Source: Hoyosella rhizosphaerae (GTDB lineage: Bacteria; Actinomycetota; Actinomycetes; Mycobacteriales; Mycobacteriaceae). From it: DNA of 64,000 bases. The position numbers and the translations under genes are program-made. The DNA lies in the NCBI RefSeq assembly GCF_014643175.1, contig NZ_BMJH01000003.1, forward strand, positions 248,001 through 312,000. Reading direction: 5' to 3'. Shown piece after piece: positions 55,440 to 64,000 of this stretch; the stretch's first letter is position 1, and each line of letters opens with the position of its first letter. The notes under the pieces are model-generated. The model was not told where the DNA came from and searched no databases. It worked only from the letters and a program-made list of their open reading frames with translations.

Positions 55440-56411
55440 GTGAGCAACACCGAAACAGCCCCGACGGAACTCACCTGCACCACAACCACAGCAAGCTCGA
55501 CTGTTGAGATCCTCACACCGCGCGATGTGCCGCTCGGTGGGCCCCGCGCCATGCAGGTTCGGCGCACACTTCCCCAGCGTCGACGCTCGTTCATCGGCGC
55601 CTGGTGCTTCGCTGATCATTACGGCCCAGACGACGTCAGCGAATCCGGCGGGATGGATGTGGCCCCGCATCCCCACACTGGGCTGCAGACCGTCAGTTGG
55701 ATTTTCACCGGCGAAATAGAGCACCGCGACAGCGGAGGGGTGCACGAGTTCGTGCGGCCGGGAGAAATCAACCTCATGACGGGTGGACACGGTATCTGCC
55801 ATTCCGAAACTTCTACCGCCAACACCCGAGTTCTCCACGGAGTCCAACTCTGGGTTGCGCTACCTGATCACGCACGCAACGCGCCGCGCAACTTTCAACA
55901 CTTCGCGCCCGACGTGATCGAAGTTGACGACGCGAAAGTTCAGGTATTCCTTGGCTCCCTTGCCGGGTCGGTATCGCCAGTCGAAACCTTCACGCCCCTG
56001 CTTGGCGCAGAAATCAACCTCCCTGCTGGGGGCACAATCAGTTTCGACATTAACGCCGAGTTCGAACACGGCATCCTCGTCGATGCCGGATCCGCAACGG
56101 TCGAGGACACAACGATCGGTTATGCAGAACTTGGATACTTCACCCCTGGTCGTACAACTCTCACCATCGCGGGAGCAGCCGACCAACCGAGCCGTCTCAT
56201 CCTGCTCGGTGGCACCCCATTCAACGAAGAAATCATCATGTGGTGGAACTTCGTCGGACGTACCCATGAGGAAATAATTGAGTTCCGCGAAGCGTGGGAA
56301 AACGAAACCGACCGATTCGGCGCAGTCGAAGGCTACAAGGGAAAGGTGCACAGGCTACCCGCACCCGTGTTGCCTAATGCTCAACTAAAACCACGACGCA
56401 ACCCGAGCTGA
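55440..56411 (+). CDS. Pirin family protein
   Basis: The 323-aa bicupin has the pirin motifs FADHYGPD, VAPHPHTGLQTVSWIFTGE and GGHGICHSE, giving the metal-binding His/Glu set. Bacterial pirins are quercetinases or metal-dependent regulators; the activity here is unknown. The GTG is preceded by GGAGG. It is followed by a hairpin shared with the convergent peptidase. Confidence 0.88.
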   Translation: MSNTETAPTELTCTTTTASSTVEILTPRDVPLGGPRAMQVRRTLPQRRRSFIGAWCFADHYGPDDVSESGGMDVAPHPHTGLQTVSWIFTGEIEHRDSGGVHEFVRPGEINLMTGGHGICHSETSTANTRVLHGVQLWVALPDHARNAPRNFQHFAPDVIEVDDAKVQVFLGSLAGSVSPVETFTPLLGAEINLPAGGTISFDINAEFEHGILVDAGSATVEDTTIGYAELGYFTPGRTTLTIAGAADQPSRLILLGGTPFNEEIIMWWNFVGRTHEEIIEFREAWENETDRFGAVEGYKGKVHRLPAPVLPNAQLKPRRNPS

Positions 56412-56434
56412 CCTAAACCCCTGCGCGACCCAGA

Positions 56435-56479
56435 TCGGGGGAATGTCACGACGCTGAAAAGCCCACGGCACTCCCCCGA
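56435..56479 (+). terminator. Bidirectional terminator between pirin gene and S9 peptidase
   Basis: Perfect 8-bp outer arms (TCGGGGGA) plus four inner pairs after one mismatch enclose about 19 bases. The element fills the 78-bp convergent gap. Confidence 0.65.
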
Positions 56480-56489
56480 CCTGCGACCA

Positions 56490-58553
56490 CTAGTCGTCAG
56501 TAGCTAGTTCCACCCCGAGGCTTTGCGGCAGTTCTAATGGCTGACCCAGCACCTTTTCGGACAGGAACGCAAAGATCGTTTCGTACCAGACCTTTGTGTG
56601 CTGCGGGCTTAAGATCCAGTGGTTCTCACTGGGGAAATACAAGAACTGGTGCTCAGACACCCCGTGATCATCCGCGGGTAGCCCAGACTCAGAGTTCAGT
56701 TCGTACCACAAACGCAGCGCTTCACCGATCGGAACTCGGTAGTCCTTGTCGCCGTGAATAACCAGCATCGGTGTGACGATGTCAGCCACATATAGGTGCG
56801 GGGAGTTTTCCACCGCCATCTCTGGGGTCATTTCGCGCGCCCAGTACCATGCTGCGTCGGTCGTCGGACCAAACTGGTCCAACGCCCACAGGCTTGCGTG
56901 CGTGACGATCGCTTTGAAGCGATCAGTATGGCCAGCAATCCAGTTCGCCATATACCCGCCGAACGATCCCCCAAGCGCAGCCGTCCGCGTTTCGTCAACC
57001 TCGGCGAGTTCCTCGGCGGCATCGGTCAGTGCCATCAGGTCGGTGTACGGGGTTTTGCCCCACTCACCCCAACCTCGTTGAATGAATTTGCGACCAAACC
57101 CTGTCGACAAGGCGGGGTCGGGCAGGAGCACTGCATAGCCCTTCGCCACCCATAGCCACGGGTTCCACCGCCACTGCCAGGTATTCCACGACCCAAGTGG
57201 CCCGCCGTGAATCAGCACGAGCAATGGTGCGGGGTTGTCAGAATCGGCGCTCTCTGGAAGTGCAAGCCACGCACGCACAGGTGTGCCGTCGGAGGCGCTG
57301 GTGATCACTTCTCGCACAGAACCGGGAACAGCGGGCGTTTCGGTGGGACTCGACAGAAATACCATCTCACCGCTAGCAAGGTTGACCCTCACAGGCACCG
57401 GCGGAGATGCAATCCCTGCTCGCAAGGCGTAGAAACAATCGCCGTCGGGAGAAACGCATATATCGCTATACGCAGCGTCATCCGTGGTGAGGTGACGAAC
57501 TTCCGCGGCTGGGTCGGTGGCAGAGATCTCAAAGACGTGAGCTCGGCTGTAGTGGTCCGCAGTGGCAAGTAGCCCGCGACCATCGGCCAACCAATTCAGG
57601 GAAGTCGGCCAACGATCCCAACCCTGGGCAACCTGTGTACGCCCCCCTGTCGCAATGTCGTAAATGTGGACGGTGACGTCAGGTGCGACGTCTGGCAAGG
57701 CATGACTTTCGCGCACATACGCAATACGTCCACCATCCGGCGAGACGCGCGGCATACCGAAGTCCGCGTCGTTTTCTCTGGCAATCACACTGCGCTCATG
57801 AGTGTCCGTATCAAACCGCATCAACTGTGTGCGCGTCACACCAAGAGGTCCAGCCTCGTTCCACGTCGTCACGAGAAAAGCACCGTCTGCGCTGAGATCC
57901 ACCGAGGCTTCTCTCAGAGCTGCAGCGTGTGCGCTTCGCTCAAAGACTCCGTCGCTGCCACCAACTTTGAAACCCGGAACTTCAGGCCCAAGGTCATGGT
58001 CCCAGAACCGCACGGGATAGCTGGTATGCAGAATTGCCGAGATCTTGTTCTTCTTGCGCAGATCGCGAAGCTTCTCGTCATCCTCATCTGAACTCGCCGC
58101 GGAGAACGACGGCGCACGGAGAAGAATCCGATCGGCTCGTCGCGCGGACAGCACTGAGTCGATCCCGAGAGGTGACGTAGCGAACTCTGCTGCTTCACCA
58201 CCACCCGCCGACAGCTTCCAGACGCTCGCGGGGTCATCATCCGATTCTCCGCGTGCAGACAAAAACAGGATGTCACCCTCGGGAGTAAAGGCTGGGGCGC
58301 TGTCCCCACGGCGACCACGCGTCAACTGCTGCGCACGCTTCTCGCCTGCCGGATCAATTTCCCACAATGCACTGGTGTACTTCGTTGCATCGTCTGAAAG
58401 TGTGCTGACACTCGTCACCAACCGACGCCCGTCGGGCGACAAGGTAAGCCCGCTCAGCCTCGGGATTCCTACGAAATCATCTAGCGAGTGGAAAGGCGTG
58501 GCAGTGGAGTTCGCATCGGTCACAATGATGTTGTTACCACGTCGGTGCGACAT
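56490..58553 (-). CDS. Prolyl oligopeptidase-family (S9) serine peptidase
   Basis: The protein of about 687 aa has an N-terminal WD40-like propeller (VSPDGGRIAYVRES and SLNWLADGRGLLAT repeats) and a C-terminal alpha/beta-hydrolase domain. The catalytic Ser is in ALGGSFGGYMANW near residue 560, Asp in IHGDKDYRVP and His in SENHWILSPQH. No signal peptide is seen, so it is probably cytoplasmic and acts on short peptides. ATG at 58553 (AGG upstream) is preferred to 58598. Confidence 0.88.
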   Translation of the reverse strand: MSHRRGNNIIVTDANSTATPFHSLDDFVGIPRLSGLTLSPDGRRLVTSVSTLSDDATKYTSALWEIDPAGEKRAQQLTRGRRGDSAPAFTPEGDILFLSARGESDDDPASVWKLSAGGGEAAEFATSPLGIDSVLSARRADRILLRAPSFSAASSDEDDEKLRDLRKKNKISAILHTSYPVRFWDHDLGPEVPGFKVGGSDGVFERSAHAAALREASVDLSADGAFLVTTWNEAGPLGVTRTQLMRFDTDTHERSVIARENDADFGMPRVSPDGGRIAYVRESHALPDVAPDVTVHIYDIATGGRTQVAQGWDRWPTSLNWLADGRGLLATADHYSRAHVFEISATDPAAEVRHLTTDDAAYSDICVSPDGDCFYALRAGIASPPVPVRVNLASGEMVFLSSPTETPAVPGSVREVITSASDGTPVRAWLALPESADSDNPAPLLVLIHGGPLGSWNTWQWRWNPWLWVAKGYAVLLPDPALSTGFGRKFIQRGWGEWGKTPYTDLMALTDAAEELAEVDETRTAALGGSFGGYMANWIAGHTDRFKAIVTHASLWALDQFGPTTDAAWYWAREMTPEMAVENSPHLYVADIVTPMLVIHGDKDYRVPIGEALRLWYELNSESGLPADDHGVSEHQFLYFPSENHWILSPQHTKVWYETIFAFLSEKVLGQPLELPQSLGVELATDD

Positions 58554-58616
58554 TGCGCCTAGTGATATGGATCGCTCGCCGCCCCGACTACCCGCCAATC
58601 GACGTACAGTAGCGCC

Positions 58617-59462
58617 GTGAGCACTGGTTTCTCCCCTGAGCAGAATGCGAGATCAACTCCAGCTTCGGCAGAGTTCGCTTCCGCGTTCGCAGCACTCGCA
58701 ACACCTGAACGGGTCGAGTTGCTGCACACGATTTCCCTATCTAGCAGTGGTATTTCCCACCGCCAAGCGATATCGAACGGCGCCACCGACGAGGACATCC
58801 AGGCGCTCGCCGTGTCGGGGCTCATCGGCGTTCGCGATGAAATCCTCACCGTGCGCACCGAAGCTTTGCCCTCAACTCAGCTCATCGTGGATATCCTCTT
58901 GGGGCTCTCTGCGATACCGACTGCGTCACTCACCACTGTCAACCCCTCTATTGTGGTCCGCAAGCTCACCGCAGACGATTGGGACGCTGTACTGCGCATC
59001 TACGGTGAAGGAATCGAGGCTGGCAACGCCACGTTCGACACAGCAGTACCGGAGGCGTCAGTTTTCGATCACCGGTGGCATCCCGAGCATCGATGGGTGG
59101 CGCAAATAGGCGGACAAGTGTGCGGTTGGGCCTCTGTCAGTCCAACGTCAGTTCGCGACTTTTTTTCTGGGGTTGTCGAAGTGTCCGTGTATGTGGGGCG
59201 TGAAGCCCTCGGCCGCGGAGTGGGCAAGGTACTGCTGAAGCACCTCATCGAGCACGCTGACGCCGCGGGCTTGTGGACGCTGCAATCTTCGATTTTTCCG
59301 GACAACACGGCTAGTTTGGCGCTGCATCGGTCCGCCGGGTTCCGGACCGTGGGTGTTCGCGAAAAAGTCGCACGCCTGCATGGTGTGTGGCGCGACACGA
59401 TCATTGTGGAGCGCCGTAGTCCCACTCACTTTCAAGGGGATTACGAACGAGCGTCGCGGTAG
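58617..59462 (+). CDS. HTH-like domain fused to PAT/ArsN-type GNAT acetyltransferase
   Basis: The 281-aa protein has an N-terminal region (about 15-100) with the look of an ArsR winged helix: FAALATPERVELLHTISL, then ALAVSGLIGVRDEILTVR. A C-terminal GNAT domain follows (about 112-270) with IYGEGIEAGNATFDT, WASVSPTSVRDFF, VSVYVGREALGRGVGKVLL and HGVWRDTIIVERR. That pattern is typical of phosphinothricin and arsinothricin acetyltransferases. It is convergent with mobA, overlapping by 22 bp. The substrate is unproven; a self-regulating resistance enzyme is an inference. Confidence 0.8.
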   Translation: MSTGFSPEQNARSTPASAEFASAFAALATPERVELLHTISLSSSGISHRQAISNGATDEDIQALAVSGLIGVRDEILTVRTEALPSTQLIVDILLGLSAIPTASLTTVNPSIVVRKLTADDWDAVLRIYGEGIEAGNATFDTAVPEASVFDHRWHPEHRWVAQIGGQVCGWASVSPTSVRDFFSGVVEVSVYVGREALGRGVGKVLLKHLIEHADAAGLWTLQSSIFPDNTASLALHRSAGFRTVGVREKVARLHGVWRDTIIVERRSPTHFQGDYERASR

Positions 59463-60049
59463 TCATCCGGGGTGTTGAGGTTGCGCAGCTGTGATTCGGC
59501 TCCTGGCACCATTACGTACTTGTGTTGGTGCTGAGTGACGAAATTGTTGAGGCTTCGCATTCCTGAGCTGACTGCGTTCTCCGCAGATTCTGCGAGTGTG
59601 AGCTTGTAGATTGCCGCGAGCGGCTGAGGGAACGTGCCATCATGCGCAGCCACAATGTCGATGCTTGGTTCGATTGCGGTGACCAGCGCGTCGATAAGGC
59701 TGGGTTCCAGGAAAGGCATGTCGACTGCACAGACGAAAGCCCACTGTGCACCGCCGTCATGTGCACCGCCGTCATGTGCACCGTCGTCATACGCTGCGCG
59801 CAAGCCCCTCGCGAGCCCGTGTAGCGGTCCGTAGTCTGACAGCGTGTCAGACACGATCGTCGCGCCTGTTTCCGGCACTGCGCGACCATCTGCCGTAACG
59901 ACGTATACCCGGGGGCACGCCGATTTCAGCATCGTGACGCTGTGTTCGAGCATGGTGGAGCCGCGCCACGGAAGCGTTGCTTTGTCTTGCCCCATCCGCC
60001 GAGATTTACCGCCAGCGAGGATGACACCGGCCAACCGTACAGGGGTCAC
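59441..60049 (-). CDS. mobA: Molybdenum cofactor guanylyltransferase
   Basis: The 202-aa protein has LAGVILAGGKSRRMGQDKATL at the N-terminus, SDTLSDYGPLHGLARGL near 88 and CAVDMPFLEPSLID near 130. MobA attaches GMP to molybdopterin. An unusual in-frame tandem repeat (DDGAHDGGAHDGGAQ) extends a loop before the Mg-binding Asp. GTG start 3 bases after the aroQ stop, so it may be coupled. Confidence 0.85.
   Translation of the reverse strand: MTPVRLAGVILAGGKSRRMGQDKATLPWRGSTMLEHSVTMLKSACPRVYVVTADGRAVPETGATIVSDTLSDYGPLHGLARGLRAAYDDGAHDGGAHDGGAQWAFVCAVDMPFLEPSLIDALVTAIEPSIDIVAAHDGTFPQPLAAIYKLTLAESAENAVSSGMRSLNNFVTQHQHKYVMVPGAESQLRNLNTPDDYRDARS
59745..59789. repeat. Three 15-bp tandem repeats inside mobA
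   Basis: The unit TGTGCACCGCCGTCA occurs three times (third copy has one change) and encodes the repeat Asp-Gly-Gly-Ala-His in a surface loop of MobA. The near-identity suggests recent expansion. Confidence 0.85.
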
Positions 60050-60052
60050 AGG

Positions 60053-60514
60053 CTATGCAGTGCGCGTCACGCGGGCGAGGTATTCGATTGCAGCGAGGTA
60101 GCCGTTAGTTCCTAGGCCACAGATAACACCCGTTGCGATTCCGGAGATGTAGGAGTGGTGTCGGAACTCTTCTCGCGCGTGCACGTTACTGATGTGCACT
60201 TCGAGGACTGGTGCTTCCACGGTGACAAGTGCATCGCGCAATGCAACAGAGGTGTGCGTGAAGCCGCCTGGGTTAATGATGAGACCAGAGCAGGATTCAC
60301 GTACGGCGTGGATGGCATCAATCAGCACACCCTCGTGATTGCTTTGCCGGAAGTCCATGTCAAAGCCGTGCACGCTTGCGGTCTCTGCGCATTGCTGCTC
60401 GAGGTCTTCGAGTGTGTCATGACCGTAGATTTGCGGTTGACGCTTCCCGAGCAGGTTCAAGTTCGGGCCGTTGAGCACGACGATCGTGCCGTTGGCGGTG
60501 TTGTCGAGCGCCAC
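60053..60514 (-). CDS. aroQ: 3-dehydroquinate dehydratase, type II
   Basis: AroQ makes 3-dehydroshikimate in the shikimate pathway. The 153-aa protein has [20 protein letters not shown], with the catalytic Tyr, [26 protein letters not shown] and [21 protein letters not shown] at 60514 lies 2 bases after the clpX stop, so the genes form an operon with mobA. Confidence 0.95.
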   Translation of the reverse strand: MALDNTANGTIVVLNGPNLNLLGKRQPQIYGHDTLEDLEQQCAETASVHGFDMDFRQSNHEGVLIDAIHAVRESCSGLIINPGGFTHTSVALRDALVTVEAPVLEVHISNVHAREEFRHHSYISGIATGVICGLGTNGYLAAIEYLARVTRTA

Positions 60515-60516
60515 GC

Positions 60517-61797
60517 CTATGCCGATTTGTCGCGTCGTTCGGGGTCTTCCGCCCGACGTGGGACGATCGTCGGGTTGACATTATCTCGCACTGTCGCCCC
60601 GGTGATCACTACCTTTGCGACGTCATCACGACTTGGAATGTCATACATGACGGGCAGTAGAGTTTCCTCCATGATTGCGCGCAATCCACGTGCACCGGTC
60701 CCCCGGATGATTGCCTGGTCTGCCACAGCATCCAACGCATCCTCGGTGAACTCCAACTCAACACCATCCATTTCGAACAATCTCGTGTACTGCTTCACGA
60801 GGGCGTTCTTTGGCTGGGAAAGGATTTCAACAAGCGATGCCTTGTCGAGGTTGGTGACAGAAGCAACCACGGGTAGTCGACCGATGAATTCAGGGATGAG
60901 TCCGAATTTGATGAGGTCTTCAGGCATGACATCGGCGAAGTAATCCGCGGTGTCAATTTCTGCCTTTGACCGCACTTCTGATCCGAAACCGATGCCGCGT
61001 TTTCCAACCCGGTCGGAAACAATCTTTTCAAGACCGGAGAATGCGCCCGCGACGATGAACAACACATTGCTTGTGTCGATCTGGATGAACTCTTGGTGGG
61101 GGTGCTTACGACCGCCCTGCGGTGGGACGCTCGCCTGGGTGCCCTCAAGAATCTTGAGGAGGGCTTGCTGCACACCTTCACCCGAGACATCACGCGTAAT
61201 GGAAGGGTTCTCACTCTTCCGCGCGATCTTGTCGACTTCGTCGATGTAAATGATGCCCGTTTCAGCGCGTTTGACATCGTAGTCCGCTGCCTGAATAAGC
61301 TTGAGGAGAATGTTCTCGACATCCTCGCCCACATACCCTGCCTCTGTTAGCGCTGTCGCATCCGCAATCGCGAAGGGAACATTCAGCATTTTCGCAAGCG
61401 TCTGAGCTAGGTAAGTCTTACCGCAACCTGTTGGACCGAGCATGAGAATGTTGGATTTTTGAAGATCCACGTGCTCATGGCGCGAATCGCGGGCCTTCTC
61501 ACCAGCCTGCACGCGCTTGTAATGGTTGTAGACAGCTACAGCGAGATTTCTTTTAGCCTTGCCCTGGCCAATGACATATTGGTCGAGGAATTCATGAATC
61601 TCTGCTGGCTTGGGAAGTTCATCGAGCTTGACCTCGTTGGTCTCCGCGAGTTCTTCCTCGATAATTTCGTTGCACAGATCAATGCACTCGTCGCATATGT
61701 ACACACCCGGCCCTGCGATGAGCTTTTTGACCTGCTTTTGGCTCTTTCCGCAGAAAGAGCACTTGAGAAGATCGCCCCCGTCGCCGATGCGCGCCAT
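60517..61797 (-). CDS. clpX: ATP-dependent Clp protease ATP-binding subunit ClpX
   Basis: ClpX unfolds substrates for ClpP. The 426-aa protein has the N-terminal zinc domain ([10 protein letters not shown] and CDECIDLC), Walker [17 protein letters not shown] near residue 117, Walker [11 protein letters not shown] near 180, the IGF-type loop region ([11 protein letters not shown]) that docks ClpP, and [10 protein letters not shown] near the C-terminus. ATG at 61797 is preceded by GGGAG. Confidence 0.96.
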   Translation of the reverse strand: MARIGDGGDLLKCSFCGKSQKQVKKLIAGPGVYICDECIDLCNEIIEEELAETNEVKLDELPKPAEIHEFLDQYVIGQGKAKRNLAVAVYNHYKRVQAGEKARDSRHEHVDLQKSNILMLGPTGCGKTYLAQTLAKMLNVPFAIADATALTEAGYVGEDVENILLKLIQAADYDVKRAETGIIYIDEVDKIARKSENPSITRDVSGEGVQQALLKILEGTQASVPPQGGRKHPHQEFIQIDTSNVLFIVAGAFSGLEKIVSDRVGKRGIGFGSEVRSKAEIDTADYFADVMPEDLIKFGLIPEFIGRLPVVASVTNLDKASLVEILSQPKNALVKQYTRLFEMDGVELEFTEDALDAVADQAIIRGTGARGLRAIMEETLLPVMYDIPSRDDVAKVVITGATVRDNVNPTIVPRRAEDPERRDKSA

Positions 61798-62103
61798 ATC
61801 TGTGCTCCCTAATTCCCAATCTCGCCGTTATGCCACCACGCTCTAGCAGATGCTGGCTCGGCGGAGTTGACTAGCATCCATCTGACGGTACTCGCGTTCG
61901 ACGCTGTAGGTCTAGGACATTCCCCGCCAGCAGCAAGTGCTTGCGCACCTGATGAGCCGCAGCTCCGATATTTCAGCGCCGCTAATTCCACCGAAGTTAG
62001 AAACCTAGCGTCACTGTTCGATACCAATTTGCTCGGTATCTGCCGAATTCCGGCGTGTCGTCCCAGCATACCGCTAGGACGACTCACCGATGTGTTGAAT
62101 TTG
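61798..62103. other. 306-bp gap between clpP2 and clpX
   Basis: I see no gene here; in mycobacteria other genes may occupy this place. A terminator for clpP2 lies at the right end, so clpX must have its own promoter in this stretch. No consensus ClgR site is convincing. Confidence 0.5.
62057..62083 (-). terminator. Terminator after clpP2
   Basis: GTCGTCC/GGACGAC arms with an inner AGC/GCT pair after one mismatch and a 5-nt loop lie 20 bases beyond the clpP2 stop. Moderate strength. Confidence 0.5.
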
Positions 62104-62757
62104 TCACTTGTTGTTCAAAGACAGCTTGCGGTACTCGAGCACGTTGTCGATGAGGCCGTATGCCTTCGCCTCTTCAGCAGTCAGAATGAGGTCGCGGTCG
62201 CTGTCCTTACGGATCTGCTCCGGGTCCTTTCCTGTGTGGCGCGCCAGCGTGGTTTCCATTTGCTGACGCATCCGCTCAATTTCCCTAGCCTGGATCTCTA
62301 GGTCAGAAACCTGGCCTTGGATGCCACCTGTTGACGGCTGGTGAATCAAGATGCGGGCGTTCGGCAAGGCCATCCGCTTACCTGGCGAACCAGCGGCTAG
62401 CAGGATCGCGGCAGCGGAAGCTGCCTGGCCGAGGCAAACCGTGGTGATGTCGGCACGCACGTACTGCATCGTGTCGTAGATCGCCATCAACGCGGTAAAG
62501 GACCCACCAGGCGAGTTGATGTACATCGTGATGTCACGGTCCGGGTCCTGGGACTCCAGCACTAGCAGCTGGGCCATAACATCGTTCGCTGATGCGTCAT
62601 CAACTTGCACGCCTAGGAAGATGATCCGCTCTTCGAAGAGCTTGTTGTACGGGTTCGATTCCTTCACACCGTAGCTTGAGTGCTCCACAAACGACGGAAG
62701 GATGTATCGCGCCTGGGGCCCCATGTTCTGGGGCAACTTGTTGGGGTTGACAGTCAT
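62104..62757 (-). CDS. clpP2: ATP-dependent Clp protease proteolytic subunit 2
   Basis: The 217-aa protein has [48 protein letters not shown] with the catalytic Ser near residue 110, [12 protein letters not shown] with the catalytic His and the C-terminal [12 protein letters not shown]. In mycobacteria ClpP1 and ClpP2 form a mixed tetradecamer. The gene follows clpP1 by 127 bp, and the two are probably co-transcribed. Confidence 0.95.
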   Translation of the reverse strand: MTVNPNKLPQNMGPQARYILPSFVEHSSYGVKESNPYNKLFEERIIFLGVQVDDASANDVMAQLLVLESQDPDRDITMYINSPGGSFTALMAIYDTMQYVRADITTVCLGQAASAAAILLAAGSPGKRMALPNARILIHQPSTGGIQGQVSDLEIQAREIERMRQQMETTLARHTGKDPEQIRKDSDRDLILTAEEAKAYGLIDNVLEYRKLSLNNK

Positions 62758-62865
62758 GGCTTCTCCACAGATTATTCTTGGGCTTATGGCTGGGCGGTGG
62801 GGCTGCGCTGGGATTAAAACTCAGCGCCGAAACTGGACAGCGTCCAAAGGAACTTGCCTTCAGAC

Positions 62866-62894
62866 GAGTTAACGTCCTCAGGAGTTAACGTCCT
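62866..62894. repeat. 16-bp tandem duplication at the clpP1 3' end
   Basis: GAGTTAACGTCCT occurs at 62866-62878 and 62882-62894. The second copy contains the clpP1 stop codon (TTA read on the minus strand), so the duplication copies the last codons and stop. Confidence 0.8.
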
Positions 62895-63505
62895 ACGCCA
62901 CCAGATTGCCCTGCGCGACTGATGACATGATCGACGAAACCGTAGTCTTTCGCCTGAGCGGCGGTGAACCAGCGGTCGCGGTCGGAATCTGCAGTGATCT
63001 GCTCAACTGACTGACCAGTGTGAAGCGCGATCAGCTCAGCCATTTCACGCTTGGTGAGCGCGAATTGTTCAGCTTGGATTGCAATATCTGCTGCAGTGCC
63101 ACCGATTCCCGCTGATGGCTGGTGCATCATGATGCGGGCGTGCGGTAGTGCATAACGCTTGCCTTTAGCGCCTGCCGACAGAAGGAACTGCCCCATCGAT
63201 GCGGCAAGTCCCATCGCGTACGTTGCTACGTCGCATTCGGCGAACTGCATTGTGTCGAAAATGGCCATTCCCGCTGAAACTGAGCCGCCAGGCGAGTTGA
63301 TGTAAAGAGAAATGTCGCGGGTCGGGTCCTCAGCGGAAAGCAACAGGATCTGCGCGCACAATTTGTTTGCGATCTCATCGTCAACCTGGGTTCCCAGAAA
63401 GATGATTCGTTCCTGCAGCAGTCGCTCGTACACCGAGTCGCTGAGGTTCATGCCGTATGTGCCTGAACGCATCACTGGTTTGAGCGCGGGAGTGTGCACG
63501 GTCAC
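62885..63505 (-). CDS. clpP1: ATP-dependent Clp protease proteolytic subunit 1
   Basis: The 206-aa serine protease has [48 protein letters not shown] with the catalytic Ser, [13 protein letters not shown] with the His and [11 protein letters not shown]. It is first of the clpP1-clpP2 pair. The upstream leader contains a long-range inverted repeat. Confidence 0.95.
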   Translation of the reverse strand: MTVHTPALKPVMRSGTYGMNLSDSVYERLLQERIIFLGTQVDDEIANKLCAQILLLSAEDPTRDISLYINSPGGSVSAGMAIFDTMQFAECDVATYAMGLAASMGQFLLSAGAKGKRYALPHARIMMHQPSAGIGGTAADIAIQAEQFALTKREMAELIALHTGQSVEQITADSDRDRWFTAAQAKDYGFVDHVISRAGQSGGVGR

Positions 63506-63540
63506 TGGGGCCTGCCTTCCGGATACCTGAATGTTGTACC

Positions 63541-63617
63541 GGGGACCCTGAACTTCGCCGCAATTCGGTGGGCTGGTGAGGCTTGCCCGCCGTGTGACTT
63601 CGCTTCAGGGTTTCCCC
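63541..63617 (-). promoter_or_regulatory. Inverted-repeat element upstream of clpP1
   Basis: GGGGACCCTGAA (63541-63552) can pair with TTCAGGGTTTCCCC (63604-63617) across 51 bases, with a two-base bulge. It starts 36 bases before the clpP1 ATG, so it could fold in the leader RNA or bind a dimeric regulator. Not matched to a known operator. Confidence 0.35.
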
Positions 63618-63646
63618 GTTGAAAAACTTACTGACACCGACACTAA

Positions 63647-63688
63647 CGAACTAGGGCGGCGCCAGTATCCCGGCACCGCCCTAGTTCG
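63647..63688 (-). terminator. Terminator after tig
   Basis: A 17-bp stem with one mismatch (outer arm CGAACTAGGGCGG) and an 8-nt loop lies 22 bases beyond the tig stop. It separates tig from clpP1-clpP2. Confidence 0.8.
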
Positions 63689-63710
63689 CTGTAAGCGTCA
63701 AGAAATTGTG

Positions 63711-64000
63711 TTACTTGTCGCTTGAACCATCTGTTTCTGTCTCTGCAACCTCAGCTTCATCAGTGGAATCTTCGTCAGACTCCGACTCATCACTGGGTAG
63801 TTCGTCATCCTCTACTGGTGCACCGAAGTACTCGGTTACATCAATAGCGTTGCCGTTCTGATCTTTGACGTTCACGGCGCGGATAACCTCAAGGAGCGCC
63901 TTAGTGCGGCGCGCATCAGCAAAGATGGTGGCAAGACCATTTGGCTGCTGCTGGATCTCCTGAATGAATTGCTGTGGCTCCATGCCGTAACGCTGCGCTT
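63711..64000 (-). CDS. tig: Trigger factor, C-terminal part (5' end outside window)
   Basis: The minus-strand frame enters from the right edge (AQRYGMEPQQFIQEI) and ends at 63711. The sequence AQRYGMEPQQF, FADARRTKALLEVI and the acidic Glu/Asp/Ser tail are typical of the C-terminal, chaperone-arm end of actinobacterial trigger factor, the ribosome-bound folding helper. The adjacency to clpP1-clpP2 is conserved. The Met in this stretch is internal, not the start. Confidence 0.9.
   Translation of the reverse strand, partial: AQRYGMEPQQFIQEIQQQPNGLATIFADARRTKALLEVIRAVNVKDQNGNAIDVTEYFGAPVEDDELPSDESESDEDSTDEAEVAETETDGSSDK

Noticed and set aside
1-64000. CRISPR array, tRNA, rRNA, insertion sequence or prophage
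   Set aside because: No regularly spaced direct repeats with unique spacers, tRNA cloverleaf, transposase, integrase or phage structural motif was recognised.

Overview
The window is a moderately GC-rich chromosomal segment of an actinobacterium of the mycolate-forming order Mycobacteriales; I do not assign a genus. The gene order follows a well-known mycobacterial stretch: cysH; cysA-cysW-cysT-subI; GH15 trehalase; lepA; transglutaminase, alpha-E and ATP-grasp; rpsT, holA, comEC, comEA, degV; octT- and gpgP-like genes; rsfS, nadD; VWA and MoxR; proA; rbsK-like; proB, obg, rpmA, rplU; rne, ndk, DUF4233, folC, valS; mobA, clpX, clpP2, clpP1, tig. No tRNA, rRNA, insertion sequence, prophage or CRISPR array was seen. 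Most of the DNA is ordinary core genome; the unusual material lies in leaders, intergenic DNA and a few accessory inserts.

Region 1 (1-10.9 kb) is assimilatory sulfur metabolism. It holds the end of sulfite reductase, a small CxxC protein, APS reductase (cysH) and ATP sulfurylase (cysD, cysN without APS kinase). After a decayed patch (a ferredoxin, a broken LLM oxidoreductase, a large lipoprotein) comes the sulfate importer cysA-cysW-cysT-subI on the other strand. Upstream of subI is a short, probably leaderless ORF ending Met-Cys-Cys-Arg-stop, as expected of a cysteine-sensing attenuator. A 74-aa membrane protein and a coupled 26-aa membrane microprotein lie just beyond it.

Region 2 (11-31.4 kb) holds a GH15 trehalase, a small coiled-coil protein, a nitronate-monooxygenase-like enzyme, a PhzF-like isomerase, lepA, a Tat-exported amidase, the transglutaminase/alpha-E/ATP-grasp triad, rpsT, holA, the DNA-uptake genes comEA and comEC, degV, two genes related to methylglucose lipopolysaccharide synthesis (octT- and gpgP-like), rsfS and nadD. 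A tandem array of DnaA-box-like sites sits between comEA and degV.

Region 3 (31.4-42.4 kb) has a VWA/MoxR pair, proA and a PfkB sugar kinase. Inserted accessory modules follow: ectABC for ectoine, with two coupled mini-ORFs in the ectA leader; a small membrane protein; a sirtuin; and the arsenic operon arsR-acr3-arsC-arsC with overlapping operator and leaderless promoter.

Region 4 (42.4-64 kb) is housekeeping: proB, obg, rpmA, rplU, rne, ndk, DUF4233, folC, valS, a small membrane protein, pirin, an S9 peptidase, an HTH-like/GNAT fusion related to phosphinothricin/arsinothricin acetyltransferases, mobA, aroQ, clpX, clpP2, clpP1 and the end of tig. Strong inverted-repeat terminators separate most convergent units.
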